NCBI RefSeq assembly: GCF_932526225.1 | Contig: NC_064037.1 | Location: forward strand, 4,732,703-4,796,702 | Reading direction: 5' to 3' | Length of the DNA: 64,000 nt | Origin: Nematostella vectensis | Lineage: Eukaryota > Cnidaria > Anthozoa > Actiniaria > Edwardsiidae | Shown here: in pieces, positions 24,494 through 36,891 of the stretch | Position numbering within the stretch: position 1 is the stretch's first letter | How the letters are laid out: each line of letters starts with the position of its first letter | Position numbers and translations under genes: made by a program | Notes under the pieces: model-generated | The model's input: only the letters and a program-made list of their open reading frames with translations | The model's database searches: none | What the model was told of the DNA's origin: nothing

Positions 24494-26180
24494 GAGCGAT
24501 TGATGAGCGTTGTTTGTGATGAAGCTGAGATGGAGATGGATGTTGAGGTGTGTTTTGGTGTTGGGGTGGAGATAGATGTTGTGGTGTGTCTTGGTATTGG
24601 GGTGCAGTTGTGTGTTGGTGTGAAGATGGATATTGGGGTGTGTTTTGGTATTGGGGTGCAGTTGTGTGTTGGGGTGGAGATAAATGTTGAGGTGTGTTTT
24701 GGTATTGGGGTGCAGTTGTGTGTTGGGGTGGAGATGGATATTGGGGTGTGTTTTGGTATTGGATGCAGTTGTGTGTTGAGGTGGAGATGAACATTGGGGT
24801 GTGTTTTGGTATTGGGGTGCAGTAGTGTGTTGGGGTGAAGATGGATATTGGGGTGTGTTTTGGTATTGGGGTGCAGTTGTGTGTTGGGGTGAAGATGGAT
24901 TTTGAGGTGTGTTTTGGTATTGGGGTGCAGTGGTGTGTTGGTGTGAAGATGGATTTTGAAGTGTGTTTTGGTAAAAGGGTGCAGTTGTGTGTTGGTGTGA
25001 AGATGGATATTGGGGTGTGTTTTGGTATTGGGGTGCAGTTGTGTGTTGGGGTGGAGATAAATGTTGTGGTGTGTTTTGCTATTGGGGTGCAGTTGTGTGT
25101 TGGTGTGAAGATGGATATTGGGGTGCAGTTGTGTGTTGGGGTGGAGATAAATGTTGTGGTGTGTTTTGGTATTGGGGTGCAGTGGTGTGTTGGGGTGAAG
25201 ATAGATGTTGAGGTGTGTTTTGCTATTGGGGTGCAGTTGTGTGTTGGTGTGAAGATGGATATTGGGGTGTGTTTTGGTATTGGGGTGCAGTTGTGTGTTG
25301 GGGTGAAGATGGATGTTGAGGTGTTTTTTGGTATTGGGGTGCAGTGGTGTGTTGGGGTGGAGATGGATATTGGGGTGTGTTTTGGTATTGGGGTGCAGTT
25401 GTGTCTTGGTGTGAAGATGGATATTGGGGTGTGTTTTGGTATTGGGGTGCAGTTGTGTGTTGGGGTGGAGATGGATATTGGGGTGTGTTTTGCTATTGGG
25501 TGCAGTTGTGTGTTGAGGTGGAGATGGATATTGGGGTGTGTTTTGGTATTGGGGTGCAGTAGTGTGTTGGGGTGAAGATGGATTTTGAGGTGTGTTTTGG
25601 TATTGGGGTGCAGTAGTGTGTTGGGGTGAAGATAGATGTTGTGGTGTGTCTTGGTATTGGGGTGCAGTTGTGTCTTGGTGTGAAGATGGATATTGGGGTG
25701 TGTTTTGCTATTGGGGTACAGTTGTGTGTTGGGGTGAAGATGAGTGTTGAGGTGTGTTTTGGTATTGGGGTGCAGTGGTGTGTTGGGGTGAAGATGAATG
25801 TTGAGGTGTGTTTTGGTATTGGGGTGCAGTGGTGTGTTGGGGTGAAGATGGATATTGGGGTGTGTTTTAGTATTGGGGTGCAGTTGTGTGTTGGGGTGGA
25901 GATAAATGTTGAGGTGTGTTTTGGTATTGGGGTGCAGTGGTGTGTTGGGGTGAAGATGGATGTTGAGGTGTGTTTTGGTATTGGGGTGCAGTTGTGTGTT
26001 GGGGTGGAGATGGATGTTGAGGTGTGTTTTGGTATTGGGGTGCAGTTGTGTGTTGGGGTGGAGATGGATATTGGGGTGTGTCTTGGTATTGGGGTGCAGT
26101 TGTGTGTTGGGGTGGAGATGGATGTTGAGGTGTGTTTTGGTATTGGGGTGCAGTTGTGTGTTGGGGTGGAGATGGATTCT
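24494..26180. repeat. 54-bp G/T-rich minisatellite, about 31 copies
   Basis: The unit is 54 bp (18 codons), with blocks GGTGTGTTTTGGTATTGGGG, TGCAGTTGTGTGTTGGGGTG and GAGATGGATATT. Because the unit is a multiple of three, long frames stay open on both strands; these are by-products. Regular GGGG runs on the plus strand could form G-quadruplexes. The array ends about 150 bp from the ANAPC7 stop codon, so ANAPC7 transcripts may read into it. Confidence 0.95.
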
Positions 26181-26327
26181 GGGTTGAAGATGTGTGTTAT
26201 GGCAAAGATAGGAATTGGGGCATGTTAAGCTGGAGATGGCTGTTGGAGAATATTTGGGTGTTGCGGTGGAGATGGGTGTTGAAAGCGGCTGGGTGTATGG
26301 TGTAGCTTGACTGATTAGTGTGGAAGT

Positions 26328-29300
26328 TCAACACCCAAGTCTTACAGGTGCTCGAAGGTCTTGAGATGTCCAAGAGTCATCACCATCAGGATCATCCTAA
26401 AAACATGAGACCATGAGGCGAGAAAACAAAACTATGAGGTTCCATTCATATGACCATCCCCTACATTTATTTCACTTGTACAACTCATTGGCTTTTCAAC
26501 AGAACATATGTTGTTAAATTTGATATGCCTTCAACTTAATATGGACAGGAAAATAACATATATATATTTTGTTATTTCATATATTTGCTGAAAAAGTTCA
26601 AGGTGTATATTGAGCGTTTCTTCAAAGCCTTATTCAATCCCTTGCAGTGGGCCTTTGTATTTCAACCAGTAAATACGCTCACCTCGTCTAGTCCCAGTCC
26701 TTCGGGATGATGGCTGCCAAGTGGGTCGACCTCATCATCAGAATCCATGTCTGCGCCACTGTTTTGCTTTTCTACATTCTGAATGCCCTCTATTGCCTTG
26801 GCATTACCTGGGTTCAAGCTGCAACAGCACAAGAGAGTTATCTTTTGTGTAGCTCTATAAAAATCTAGCCTGCATGTATCCAGGATTTCAGCAGATATAG
26901 AGGGATTATGATTGTGCAAAGGACCTCCTCATCCAGTGGTCCCATGCCTGCAAACAAACTCTGGTAAATTAAAGTGGCTTGGTTCTACTGTGCCTACCAC
27001 GTGATAAGCAATAACACTTGGATTGAGTTATTTTTCAATGTGGAGATTGACCTAGTGCTTAAGTCAGTGACTTGGTGTACTGGTTAAGGGCATCCTGGTA
27101 CTGTGGTATGGATAGGTGTAATGTTTAGTGACCTGGTGTACTGGTCAATAGCTTCCTGGTACTGTGGTATGGGTGGGTGTATTGTATAGTGACTTGGTGT
27201 ATTGGTCAAGGGCTTCCTGGTAATGTGTGGTATGGGTAGCTGTAGCATTTAGTGGCCTGGTGTACTGGTCCTGGGCATCCTGGTAGAAACTATGGTATGG
27301 GCGGGTGTAGCGTTGAGTGACTTGGTGTGCTGGTCCTGGGCTTTTCGGGCTTTATGGATTAGTTTAGTGTTGGCTTACTTGGTGTATTGGTCATGGGCTT
27401 CTTGTACTGTGGTATGGATTGGTGTTGTGTTTAGTGGCTTGGTGTACTGGTCAATGGCATCCTGGTACTGTGGTATGGATAGGTGTAGTGTTGGGTTACT
27501 TGATGTAATGGTCAATGGCTTCCTGGTACTGTAATATGGGTGGATGTAGTGTTTAGTAACTTGGTGTACTGGTCATGGGCTTCTTGTACTGTGGTATGGA
27601 TTGGTGTAGTGTTTAGTGGCTTGGTGTATTGGTTAATGGCTTCCTAGCACTGTGGTACATATGGATAGGTGTAGTGGTGGGTTACTTGGTGTACTGGTTA
27701 AGGGCATCCTGGTACTGTAGTATGAATGGGTATAGTGATGAGTAGCTATGTACTGGCCAAGGGTTTTCTGGTATTGTGGTATGGATGCTTACCTTAGGGA
27801 CTTTGTGTACTGGTCAAGAGCTTCCTGGTATTCATTGGTGGTGGCCAGGAAGTCCCCTAGCAGCTGATGTAGGCGTGCTGTACGATGGTTGATGAGATGC
27901 TTTTTGAGTCTGTTTCTCAGAAAAAGACAGCTTTAAGACTAGGTACTTTCTGGAAAACATATAATTTGTAAGTGCCAGCAATTGCCAAACCTTGTCATCT
28001 TAAATTGAAGGGCTTCCCAAAAGCACCCTTAGCCTTATGATTTCGAAAATACTGTATTACACTCTATGGTGTGACTTTTGATTTCTCACATCATCCACTT
28101 AGCCACCAATCAATTATCTACAAGGCTTTGGGGCATTCATAATCTTAATTCTACTAAATGTTCTTATCCATAGTGAAAATTTATAAAAGATACTGCGAAT
28201 TGAGTCCAATGGATAATCACTACTGCCTGGTATTATTAAAACGCTAAGACAACATGGTCCTTACAGTTCTATAGCCTTGTCATATTCCTGCTTGTGTCCT
28301 AGTATCTCTGCTAGCAAGCAAACAGCCTCTGTGTGCCCTGGATCCAAACTCAGTGCTTTCTCCAGCATAGACTTGGCCTGCAAAGGGAAGAATGGTTCAA
28401 CAAGGGTCAGACATAGAGAATTTACCAGAATGCTGAACAGCACAAATTTGTTATGGGGGACAATACTCAACTAGTTTTACATATGGAGTCTGATGTATTG
28501 CCTCCCCAACCCCCTCCCCCACAAACACACTTCTGATGACACCTTGACATATTCCTTAAAGCTAATAAGACCCCTTGTTTTAATGTGACCTACATTGTAC
28601 AGTGTAGTCCCTCATGCTCTACATATTGTAGAGTACTTATTCTTGCTTACTTTCTCTTGGGTTGAAGGGTCATGGGTGATAACAGAAGCGCACAGCTAAA
28701 ATAAAATAAAATAAAATAAAACAAAATATGAGTATATTTTTAAAAACTTAGTAACTGTCCATAAATATCAAAACACAGTGTTAACACAGGTTTATACCGT
28801 AAGGGTCCTTGTTGTGGTACCAAGAGTTTTGAGAGCATTCTTTGCAATAGCCATAGCATCTCTGAACCTCTCAGCAGACAGATAACATTCTACCAGTCCT
28901 AGGGAAATAAATGGATGATAACTGATGAGACTAAACTCCCCAGGAGCAACCAGCTGACCAACAAACTACCCCATAGCCACATACCTTTAACAGCTTCAAA
29001 ATTGCTAGGCGATAGCTTGACTGCTTCACGGAAGTGTAACAAAGCCTCTTGATATTTATCAAGTGCTTGCAATAAAGATGCTGGGAAGCAAAAACAAATA
29101 AACAAACTACAGGAAGCACTAACATTGTATTAAATAGGTGATTTCAGCTATAAGTGTGCATGCTCGTTTTCCTTTAGAAAAAAACAAGGCTGGCTACCAC
29201 AGTTTGTTAGACAAATCTACCACAGTAACCAGCATGCTGTGTGCACATGCATTTGAGCTGGAATGGCTTATTAAATGTAAAAAAAACCTCCTTATTGTTG

Positions 29301-32300
29301 GAAGGTTAAGTCTGGTTAGGGCAAGGGAATGCAGCTAGATGCTCAATGCTAATGATTCCTTCTGTAACAAAGTAATATAATCTACACATGGTTTTTCAAC
29401 CTTTAACAATAATTGTACTCCACACCTTTAAGAATCAGTGCTTGAACATTGTGACTGTCAATAGTATGTGCCTGAAAAGAAAAAAAAAATAATAAGCAAA
29501 GTACTTGTAAATTTTGCCTAGTTCTTAATTTTGCCAGTGTTCCTCCTTTTTTTCACATGATAATAAATGAGGTTGTCATATGCAGAAATAAATATTTTCC
29601 TTGTCTACAGTGAGGGCTTTGCTAAGTGTTATGATGGAAAAATCTGTCTTTCAAAACAAGATGACTTTTTAGGAAAAACAGGGCATATGTAGCAGTGTCT
29701 GTGAAATTGGGGTTATTCAAATGTTGTGTTTTGTGATTAATGTTTATAAATATAATGATTTTTAAGTACATTCTAGACATATAACTGTACTACTGTATAC
29801 ATGTTAATCTTTTCTGAAGGCAGCGACTACCTTTTGTGCAAAGTAGACAGCCCGGGGTTTGCGGTTTGTCAGGTTACAGAAGTGCGCCATGGCTACCCAG
29901 GGCTCTGCCTTGTTCTGTGTCACCTGAATCAAGTTCTTTGATAGCCTGAAATCACAAGCTGACAACCATCAATTACTGTACTTTCATGTGTACTGTATAA
30001 TACAGACACAACCAGGTTGGGGTACAAGGAGAAATGAACATCCTTTTTCGACTGACTGAAAGCAAAGGTTTCTCTCTTTAAAAAATCATCTGATTCACAG
30101 TTTTTAGCTGTAATAAACAACACATGATTCAAAGTTGGTTGAAAGTATCAATCAAAGAGTTTCAAGGTTCCTAGTTATAAACTAGACACACAACTGATGA
30201 TGTAGCACACCACATGTTGAAATAATTTCCATTGTACCTTTCCAGTTCTTTTGTATTGCTGTCCTGTGCTAGGAGATATGCATAGACATCCATGCCTTTG
30301 ATAACATAGGGGTCCAAAGAGTGTGCCTAGAATAATGCAGCAATATAGACATTATTATGTGATTAAATTCGGATCTAAGGTGTTTTATCTAAGGTACAAT
30401 ACAAATAGGGCAATTTGGTTGACTGATGGAAATGTATTTTAGACAGGGGTCTGTGTCAGGAATTTGAAGGAGCACTCTGTGTGGAAGGGGAGGGGAGGGT
30501 GGGGGTGTGAACTGTAGTAGATCATAGGGCAAGGGGAAAATACATATAAATTCAATGTTAATAAAGTATCTCCTGTCCCCATCCTGGATCTATGTACCAA
30601 GTGCTAATATCAAACTTTTATTACTCAATGGTCAAGATGGGAGTCATGCAAAAAGTTAGTTGGACATGAGTTTTGGAATCTATAACAACCCCTTTCTGAC
30701 ATATTGTTATTTGTATCATTGGCCAGTACATTTTTTGATGTATGTACTAGGCGTTCACCATCTAATACCAGTGACTTATTTTCAATAAGCTCCTAGCACA
30801 CCCAGCCCTAACAATAAAAACAATTTGCCTTTCAAAGCAAATTCAAAGATCTACTGTACCATACAGCTGTTCTACAAACAAAATCTAAACAGTAGCACCT
30901 ACACGTTGAAAGACTGCCTTGGAACTCTTCATGTCTCCGGCACTGTAGAAATTCTCAGCAATGTCACACAACAGCTCCACATTGTCACGCAACACCTTCA
31001 AAGTATTAACAAGTTGGAAAGACATGAAACATTTAATAGAATGGCTTAAAGAATGCCAATTACACAAAATAGAGAGTTAAGATGTTTCAAGAATTGTGCT
31101 TAGCCAACAAGCACTAATGGACACCTTGCAAGAACTGTAACTTTGGATATTGTGTCAATCAAGGCTTGCAGCCTGATAACCTTGCGTACTTGATAACACA
31201 ATTTCAGGTTGCCACGCAAGGTTATCAGGTTTAGAGGTTATCAGAAGTGTTGAATTACAGTAGACAAACCTGAGTTTCTAAAGTCTTTAATGACTGGGCT
31301 GCTTCTGTAAAAAAAAATAACAAATAATATCCCAAATACTGATAGTAGGATTAAAAGCAAACAAAAAACACACACACACACAAAGCAGCAGTCATACTTG
31401 CAAACTTGTTGGTAACTGTTAAAGTATGTGCCTTTATCCAGCTTGCCAACCTGCATAGAAATTCCAGAGCCAGGTGCTCAACACAGGGGCAAAACATAAT
31501 TATTTGTATGTGCTGCCTATGTCTTCTGCAATCTATGGATACACAACTTTGTATTACATCTCACATCTCCTTCCTATCAGTAGTCGGTGGAAATGGCGAC
31601 CAAAGTGCTGATTCTTCGCATGGGCATCAAGTCAGCATTGGCCACCAACAGTATTCCCTTAATGGTTACATACCCATTCACTTGTAAATACTTATGGTTA
31701 CATACCCATTCACTTGTAAATACTTATGGTTACATACCCATTCACTTGTATATGGTTACATACCCATTCACTTGTAAATACTTATGGTTACATACCCATT
31801 CACTTGTAAATACTTATGGTTACATACCCATTCACTTGTAAATACTTATGGTTACATACCCATTCACTTGTAAATACTTATGGTTACATACCCATTCACT
31901 TGTAAATACTTATGGTTACATACCCATTCACTTGTAAATACTTATGGTTACATGCCCATTCACTTGTAAATACTTATGGTTACATACCCATTCACTTGTA
32001 AATACTTATGGTTACATACCCATTCACTTGTAAATACTTATGAGAAAGAGTATTTACAAATGTAAGCGGTAATGATTACTGCTTACATACTATTACTCAT
32101 AAGTATTTAACCCATTGACTTCTGGCTATTTTTGAGTTGAATTTACAAAAAACAGACTGAAACAGATTCCTCCCCCCCTATTCTGAGTTTTATACAGCCC
32201 GTCAAATGCACCTAGTCAGCGGTATCCAAGCTTTCTAACAGTGCTTTGCGGTCCCCACTTTTAATCCCTCGTCGTTGTGCTGAAGCCAGTACAAGTTGAT

Positions 32301-35300
32301 GGTTGCTTGTATTTTTCATCAAAAATACAGCTATGAGCATATTAGGAGAGTGTCTCAGGACATCATGAAGTCTATTGGGGCATAATTGAGTGCTTTGCTT
32401 ATGGATATTTGCAAGCAAAGGTGGATTCATGATGATTTTTTCTTGTTTGGCTTTGCCTGGATGAGAAAATAATTTTCTAATGAATCACCACAGCTCTCCT
32501 AAATGCTGTCTTTTCTGAAACCAAATTGATTCCAAAATTGTTTACACTGCTATTCTGGGTCTGTATGACCTGGAATTGATTTTTTTGGCTTCGGGGTGAA
32601 AAGACTTATAAAAAACCATCTGACTTTGGGGAGAGGAGTGTTGACTGGCCCTCCCCTCGTGAATTTTTCCCTGGATCTCCCAGAATGCTTTGTAATACGT
32701 AAAGGCATCTTCGTGGTTTTACAAGCCTTGAAGGAGTGGACATTGTGTTTTGAGGCCATGGAAATGAACCTGGAGGATCAGGATAAAGGTATCTATTTGT
32801 GTCTAGAGCTGTGTTTGCTGATCTCTCTCCCTTGTGTGGTATTTTGAGCGTTTTATTAAGAGGGGTGATTCTGCTTTTCTTTCCTTGTTCGATTTGAAAT
32901 TTGTCAAAGAACCTGTGCTATTATTTGGCTTAAGAGGAGTAGCCAACACCTTGGTTGGATGCATATCTTCAAGACCATTTATCCCTTAGACTGATGCCTG
33001 AGTATCTTCATCTTGTTGTGTTTATTTTGCATTTATGAATTTTTTGGGTTGTGGGTACTTCCCAAAGCCGGTACAGGCCGGTTGAGGGGTCAATGTGTTA
33101 AGTTGTGGCCCATCCTGGTTGCACACAGTACCTAAATCAGTGAGATGCACATGCTGTGCTGGTCGGGATACTGCTAACACTCCCAGCCACTTGTTGTGTA
33201 TTACCTCATACTAACCAGTCATTTGTGTTGGATCCTAATTCTAAACTCTGCTAATTACACCAATGACTAATAAACAACAGCACTACCTGTTGATGTATAA
33301 CCTGGTAAATCCTGGTAAATCCTGAGGTGGTATGGTTCCTAACAGTGACATGACTTGTGCTGGCCACCAATAATGCCAAAAAGCCACTGACATACACTCC
33401 CACTCACCATTCATTTGTGGTAGATCCTGAAGCCGTCTGGTTCCTTGACATCAGTGACGTCACTTCTGTGCTGGTCACGCCTAATGCCAATAAGCCAGTG
33501 GCTGCCTCAAGAGCAAATGGGCACTGTCTAGAGGGAAAGGATAGTTCCGTTAGGAAACAAAAGTCTAGTGTACAGACTGCAGTCAGAAAATCAAAATAAA
33601 TAGAATAAGAATAAAAAGAGTATTTATACTGTAAAGGTTTAATTTGGAAACAAGAGTGTACTGAGAAATGATTTAGTTTTATTATAGGAACTACATCCTA
33701 TAACCTATAAAAAGTCTTAAAAATGAGATTCAAATAGAAAAGGGATAAGACCTTAGTAAATCATTAACCTTTTTTGTCTACCTTAGAACTTCCTTATAAC
33801 AGGATAAAGCAGACCTGGAAACAAAACATTTATCAAATCAATTACTTAAATGAAACAAATAAACTACATGGAAATTAAATTATGGACTGTGGAATTTGAG
33901 AGTGCATGCTTTGACAAGTTGCAGTTTTTACAGCCTTTATTAGAGATCATAAAAAGGTCTTTCAGCTTTTTGCACCTATATGTTCCAAATAACCAGTAAT
34001 TTGTAGCTTCTAGCTTACTTGTACAGAAGCGAGAAAAGTTGAAAAAGGTCAGAAGGCCACAGAACTCTGTTATCTTGTTATGTTTATGAAGTTATGAAAA
34101 AAAGGGGAAAAAAGGACACCAGTTATTAATCTCTTTACTAACCTTTCCATTCCCTGGTGCCGATATAGTTTTGCCAGAGCAATATTCACTTTCGGTGTCC
34201 TCTGCCTCTGGGTAATTCCCTCAAGCTGATGAATACAAACAAAACACAAAAACACAGTCTATGTTGATATGGCTAAATATCTTCTCTTGGGGAAATGAGT
34301 AGAATGCAAAATGAATAAATGTATTTTTCCTAATAGACATTTTGTCCAAAACATCCTACTGATGGTATCTAGGTGTTATATTGAAGGCAATCAAGTCATT
34401 GGCAGTTGTCTACTACACAATCATCCTTAGGTAGACAATAGTTTGCCTAGCAACTTGGGACATGTTATTATAAATACAGACTCTGAAAATAAATACAGTT
34501 TTCCAATATATTTTTTTCAAAGTCAAGTATAAAAGAAAAACTTGTCAGAATTTTCGTCTTGTGGACAAAGTTATACTTTATGGAATTTCACTGACCATAG
34601 CAAGCGCTTCTTTTGGCTCCTTTAGAGAAATGTGGCACTTATAGGCTTTGTACTTGACATCCACCTCAGGGGCTAGACCCTAAAAAACAGGAATATTATA
34701 GTAAATACTATTTATCCCTGTTTAAGTGCTAACTTTGAATGATTCATTAAAATACTGTCAATGCTTGTTTTAGCATTTATATTCAATAACTCACTAAAAA
34801 TACTTGTTAATGCTTGTTTTATCGCTTACTCTAAACAAGTGCCCTTCACCCTAAGGAGCAAAATACTAGCTAATGGTCCCTGCATAACTAAATGCAAGGT
34901 TTTCAGCAACAAAATGTCATCATTTGTGTTTTAGTTACTTAACACAGAGATGCACGCTGAGCTGTTTGTTGCTCCCGTTTAAGCTCCCAGGGCCTTACAA
35001 CAAGCAATTAATAGTACTGAGTGTCAATTATGACGATGATGATTTTTATGTCATGATAATGTTCAGCATCATGCAAAATATTCATATCCACTACCAACAC
35101 TACCAATGACAACAGGCTTATTAGGTTTGAATGGACATTCTATTGGTCCTGTTTCTGGTACTGTATCTAGGAAAACTAGTCAGCAAAATGTCTTGTGAAG
35201 AGGATATGGTCCATTTGCAACGCACCAGATCTGTCTATAGGACAAATGACCTTACAAAACCAAGCCAAAAGGATTGTATTCTTACCGATTGTGAAGATAA

Positions 35301-36601
35301 CTTGGTCTTGTTTTTACTTATTGCTTTTCTAAGTTGAAGAGCCTTTGTGTAGTAGTGCTGGAAAAAAAAAAAGAAACCACATAATGGTATTTAACAAGAA
35401 ATTTGTTTTCAGTCTTGATAATCTGTTGCAAGCTATAAAATATACTGTTAAAACTTCAATGACCTTCTTTAATATTTTCCATAAACATTATGTAACAAGA
35501 TACTTTCATAATCTTTTAGCCCTATGTTTTTTTGTCTATTTCACACCAAAGCCACATATACTGTAACAAGGATATTAAAATCGGAGTTATAAAGTGTAAA
35601 AGAATTAAAATGGGACCTGTTTGTATGATCGTTGCTACATAGCAATTAGCCACACCCATACCCCAAAAATACATCCTTATTACCACAGCTCTTCTATAAT
35701 GTTCCTCCTTAAAAAGTGAATCTGCAAAGTAGACCATTAACTGATGTTTGTTGGCCATGTTGTTAACATCTTGCTTGTCGTGTGTACTTGCTTGCTCATT
35801 TATGGATAGAAGAAAACTGGCCTGAAAGTATAAAACATCAGCCTTTCAATAACTTGGTATGATAGCAATTGTTGTTTTAAAACATGTATGAAAGCGTTGG
35901 TATTTTGATTTTGGGAGCAACTTCAAAATTGATGTCCATATTTCAAAGTCGTTGCTAACTGCGATCCTGCAGTCGAGTCATGAAAATTCTAAACATTTTA
36001 GATTTAAAGTCCCCTGGTCCTATGATCCCACAGTCAAGCAGTCCCATATCAATATTAATAGAGCAAGGGGTATACAGTAGTCTGATGATAACACAGTCCC
36101 GTCGTGGAATTTTGAATATGACGATAAATATCGTACAGTCTGGGTGCTACCGTAGTACCATAGTCAAATTAGGAATATAAATAGAATAATAAATAAATTC
36201 TGAGTGCTACCGTAGTACCATAGTCAAATTAGGAATATAAATAGAATAATAAATAAATTCTGAGTGCTACCGCAGTCCCATAGTGGATTCATGAAGCAGA
36301 GCAGTAGCAGAGTTTCAGACATATAAGTTAGGTACACACTTGGTGGAAATGACTTCTGAAATTTAGCCTTGAGAAATGAAAGTAAAAACGTGCATTTGAA
36401 AATTCTTTGCCCAGTATGGCGCCTGATACTCGAGGCAACACAGTCAGAGGAAACAAGAGTGAAGAACAAGGTTGTGATGCCTAGTAAGAAAAAGAAATAA
36501 TAAGCATTATAGTAGCAGTATTACTTTTTTCTTACCAACAACTGAGCGCTTGAATGCAAACCGGCTTCGTGAAGTGCTTTCACATTCTCTAAACTAGCCA
36601 T
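26328..36601 (-). CDS. ANAPC7: Anaphase-promoting complex subunit 7 (TPR protein)
   Basis: Scaffold TPR subunit of the APC/C ubiquitin ligase. 20 exons, 1710 nt, 569 aa (human about 565-599): 36536-36601, 35684-35821, 35286-35357, 34596-34679, 34143-34225, 33782-33814, 33408-33527, 31398-31450, 31270-31304, 30903-30995, 30238-30326, 29831-29945, 29426-29471, 28985-29080, 28798-28898, 28651-28695, 28265-28377, 27793-27915, 26683-26818, 26328-26396. All phases join without a gap. Family landmarks include QRQRTPKVN, YKEVLRQCP, DPYVIKGMDVY, NKAEPWVAM, LHFREAVKLSP, GDFLATTNEYQEALDQY and an acidic tail (MDSDDEVDP) ending TGA. TPR helices fill most of the chain. Exons 6 (33 nt), 9 (35 nt) and 16 (45 nt) are very short. 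The exon 4 donor is gtcagt. Transcription probably starts in the 290-bp promoter shared with PTRH2. Confidence 0.96.
27050..27792. repeat. ~61-bp array derived from ANAPC7 exon 18
   Basis: About 12 imperfect units fill the intron directly downstream of exon 18. Each contains a version of the exon's own 3' end (plus-strand TGTACTGGTCAAGAGCTTCC and following CTGGTA), then intronic sequence (GTGGTATGGAT). In most copies the splice donor has decayed. The array therefore grew from the exon/intron boundary. Confidence 0.85.
31663..32042. repeat. 32-bp tandem array, about 12 copies, ANAPC7 intron 7
   Basis: The unit begins GGTTACATACCCATTCACTT and continues GTAAATACTTAT, nearly identical throughout with one truncated unit near 31750. 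It abuts a short palindrome (32060-32090, ATGTAAGC…GCTTACAT). Confidence 0.95.
32111..33097. mobile_element. piggyBac-like element flanked by TTAA
   Basis: About 987 bp bounded by TTAA on both sides (32107-32110, 33098-33101). The left end is CCCATTGACTTCTGG. The right end in reverse complement is CACATTGACCCCTCAACC. TTAA target duplication and CCC(A/T)TTG-type termini are characteristic of piggyBac. Minus-strand frames inside (32212-32430, 32550-32759) are short and not identifiable as transposase. Probably a decayed or non-autonomous copy within ANAPC7 intron 7. Confidence 0.6.
33125..33407 (-). pseudogene. Two decayed duplicates of ANAPC7 exon 7
   Basis: Downstream of exon 7 (33408-33527) the sequence at about 33328-33407 repeats it with indels (TGTGCTGGCCACCAATAATG versus TGTGCTGGTCACGCCTAATG on the plus strand). 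A more diverged third copy, including the GTCATTTGTGTTGGATCCT part, lies at about 33125-33240. Indels break the frame, so these look non-functional. Confidence 0.65.
36138..36290. repeat. 60-bp tandem duplication, ANAPC7 intron 1
   Basis: Two near-identical units and a partial third begin GTGCTACCGTAGTACCATAG. They lie between exons 1 and 2 of ANAPC7. Confidence 0.9.
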
Positions 36602-36891
36602 ATTTCACCCCAAAAGTAGCACAGATATATAAAGTTTTTTTTATATTAAATTGTCTAATCACTTTACTCTATGGTATAAAAAAAACAGCAATGGTTTTGC
36701 TAAGGTGTCAAAGATAGTTTTGCCAATATGGCGCCGAATTTTCAAACTAACCGTGGGCTCATGCTGTTCTGGTCAGCAGTATTCGTATTTGATAAAAATT
36801 CCATTCAACATAAAAACTCAGTATCTTCTTAGAGATAGTATGGATATCTGCGGTATGCCTGTGGTCAGCGTGGGTTATCTAAGAATCAAAG
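36602..36891. promoter_or_regulatory. Bidirectional promoter of ANAPC7 and PTRH2
   Basis: The start codons of ANAPC7 (minus) and PTRH2 (plus) are 290 bp apart, head to head. No TATA box is evident. GCCAATATGGCGCC lies inside and AAAGATGGCGGC spans the PTRH2 start codon; the latter matches the YY1-type CAAGATGGCGGC consensus common at TATA-less animal promoters. Shared regulation is inferred. Confidence 0.7.

Noticed and set aside
24494-26228. Long open frames of 70-246 codons on both strands through the 54-bp minisatellite
   Set aside because: The unit is a multiple of three, so frames stay open by construction; products are simple 18-residue repeats with no signal, domain or splice support.
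31579-31640. Open minus-strand stretch near 31600 as the missing ANAPC7 exon
   Set aside because: Its residues do not match the family, while 31398-31450 supplies the expected LASWIKAH segment with correct phase.
32212-32759. Minus-strand frames inside the TTAA-flanked element as ANAPC7 exons
   Set aside because: ANAPC7 joins perfectly without them (exon 7 to exon 8 at 31398-31450), and the residues do not fit the family.
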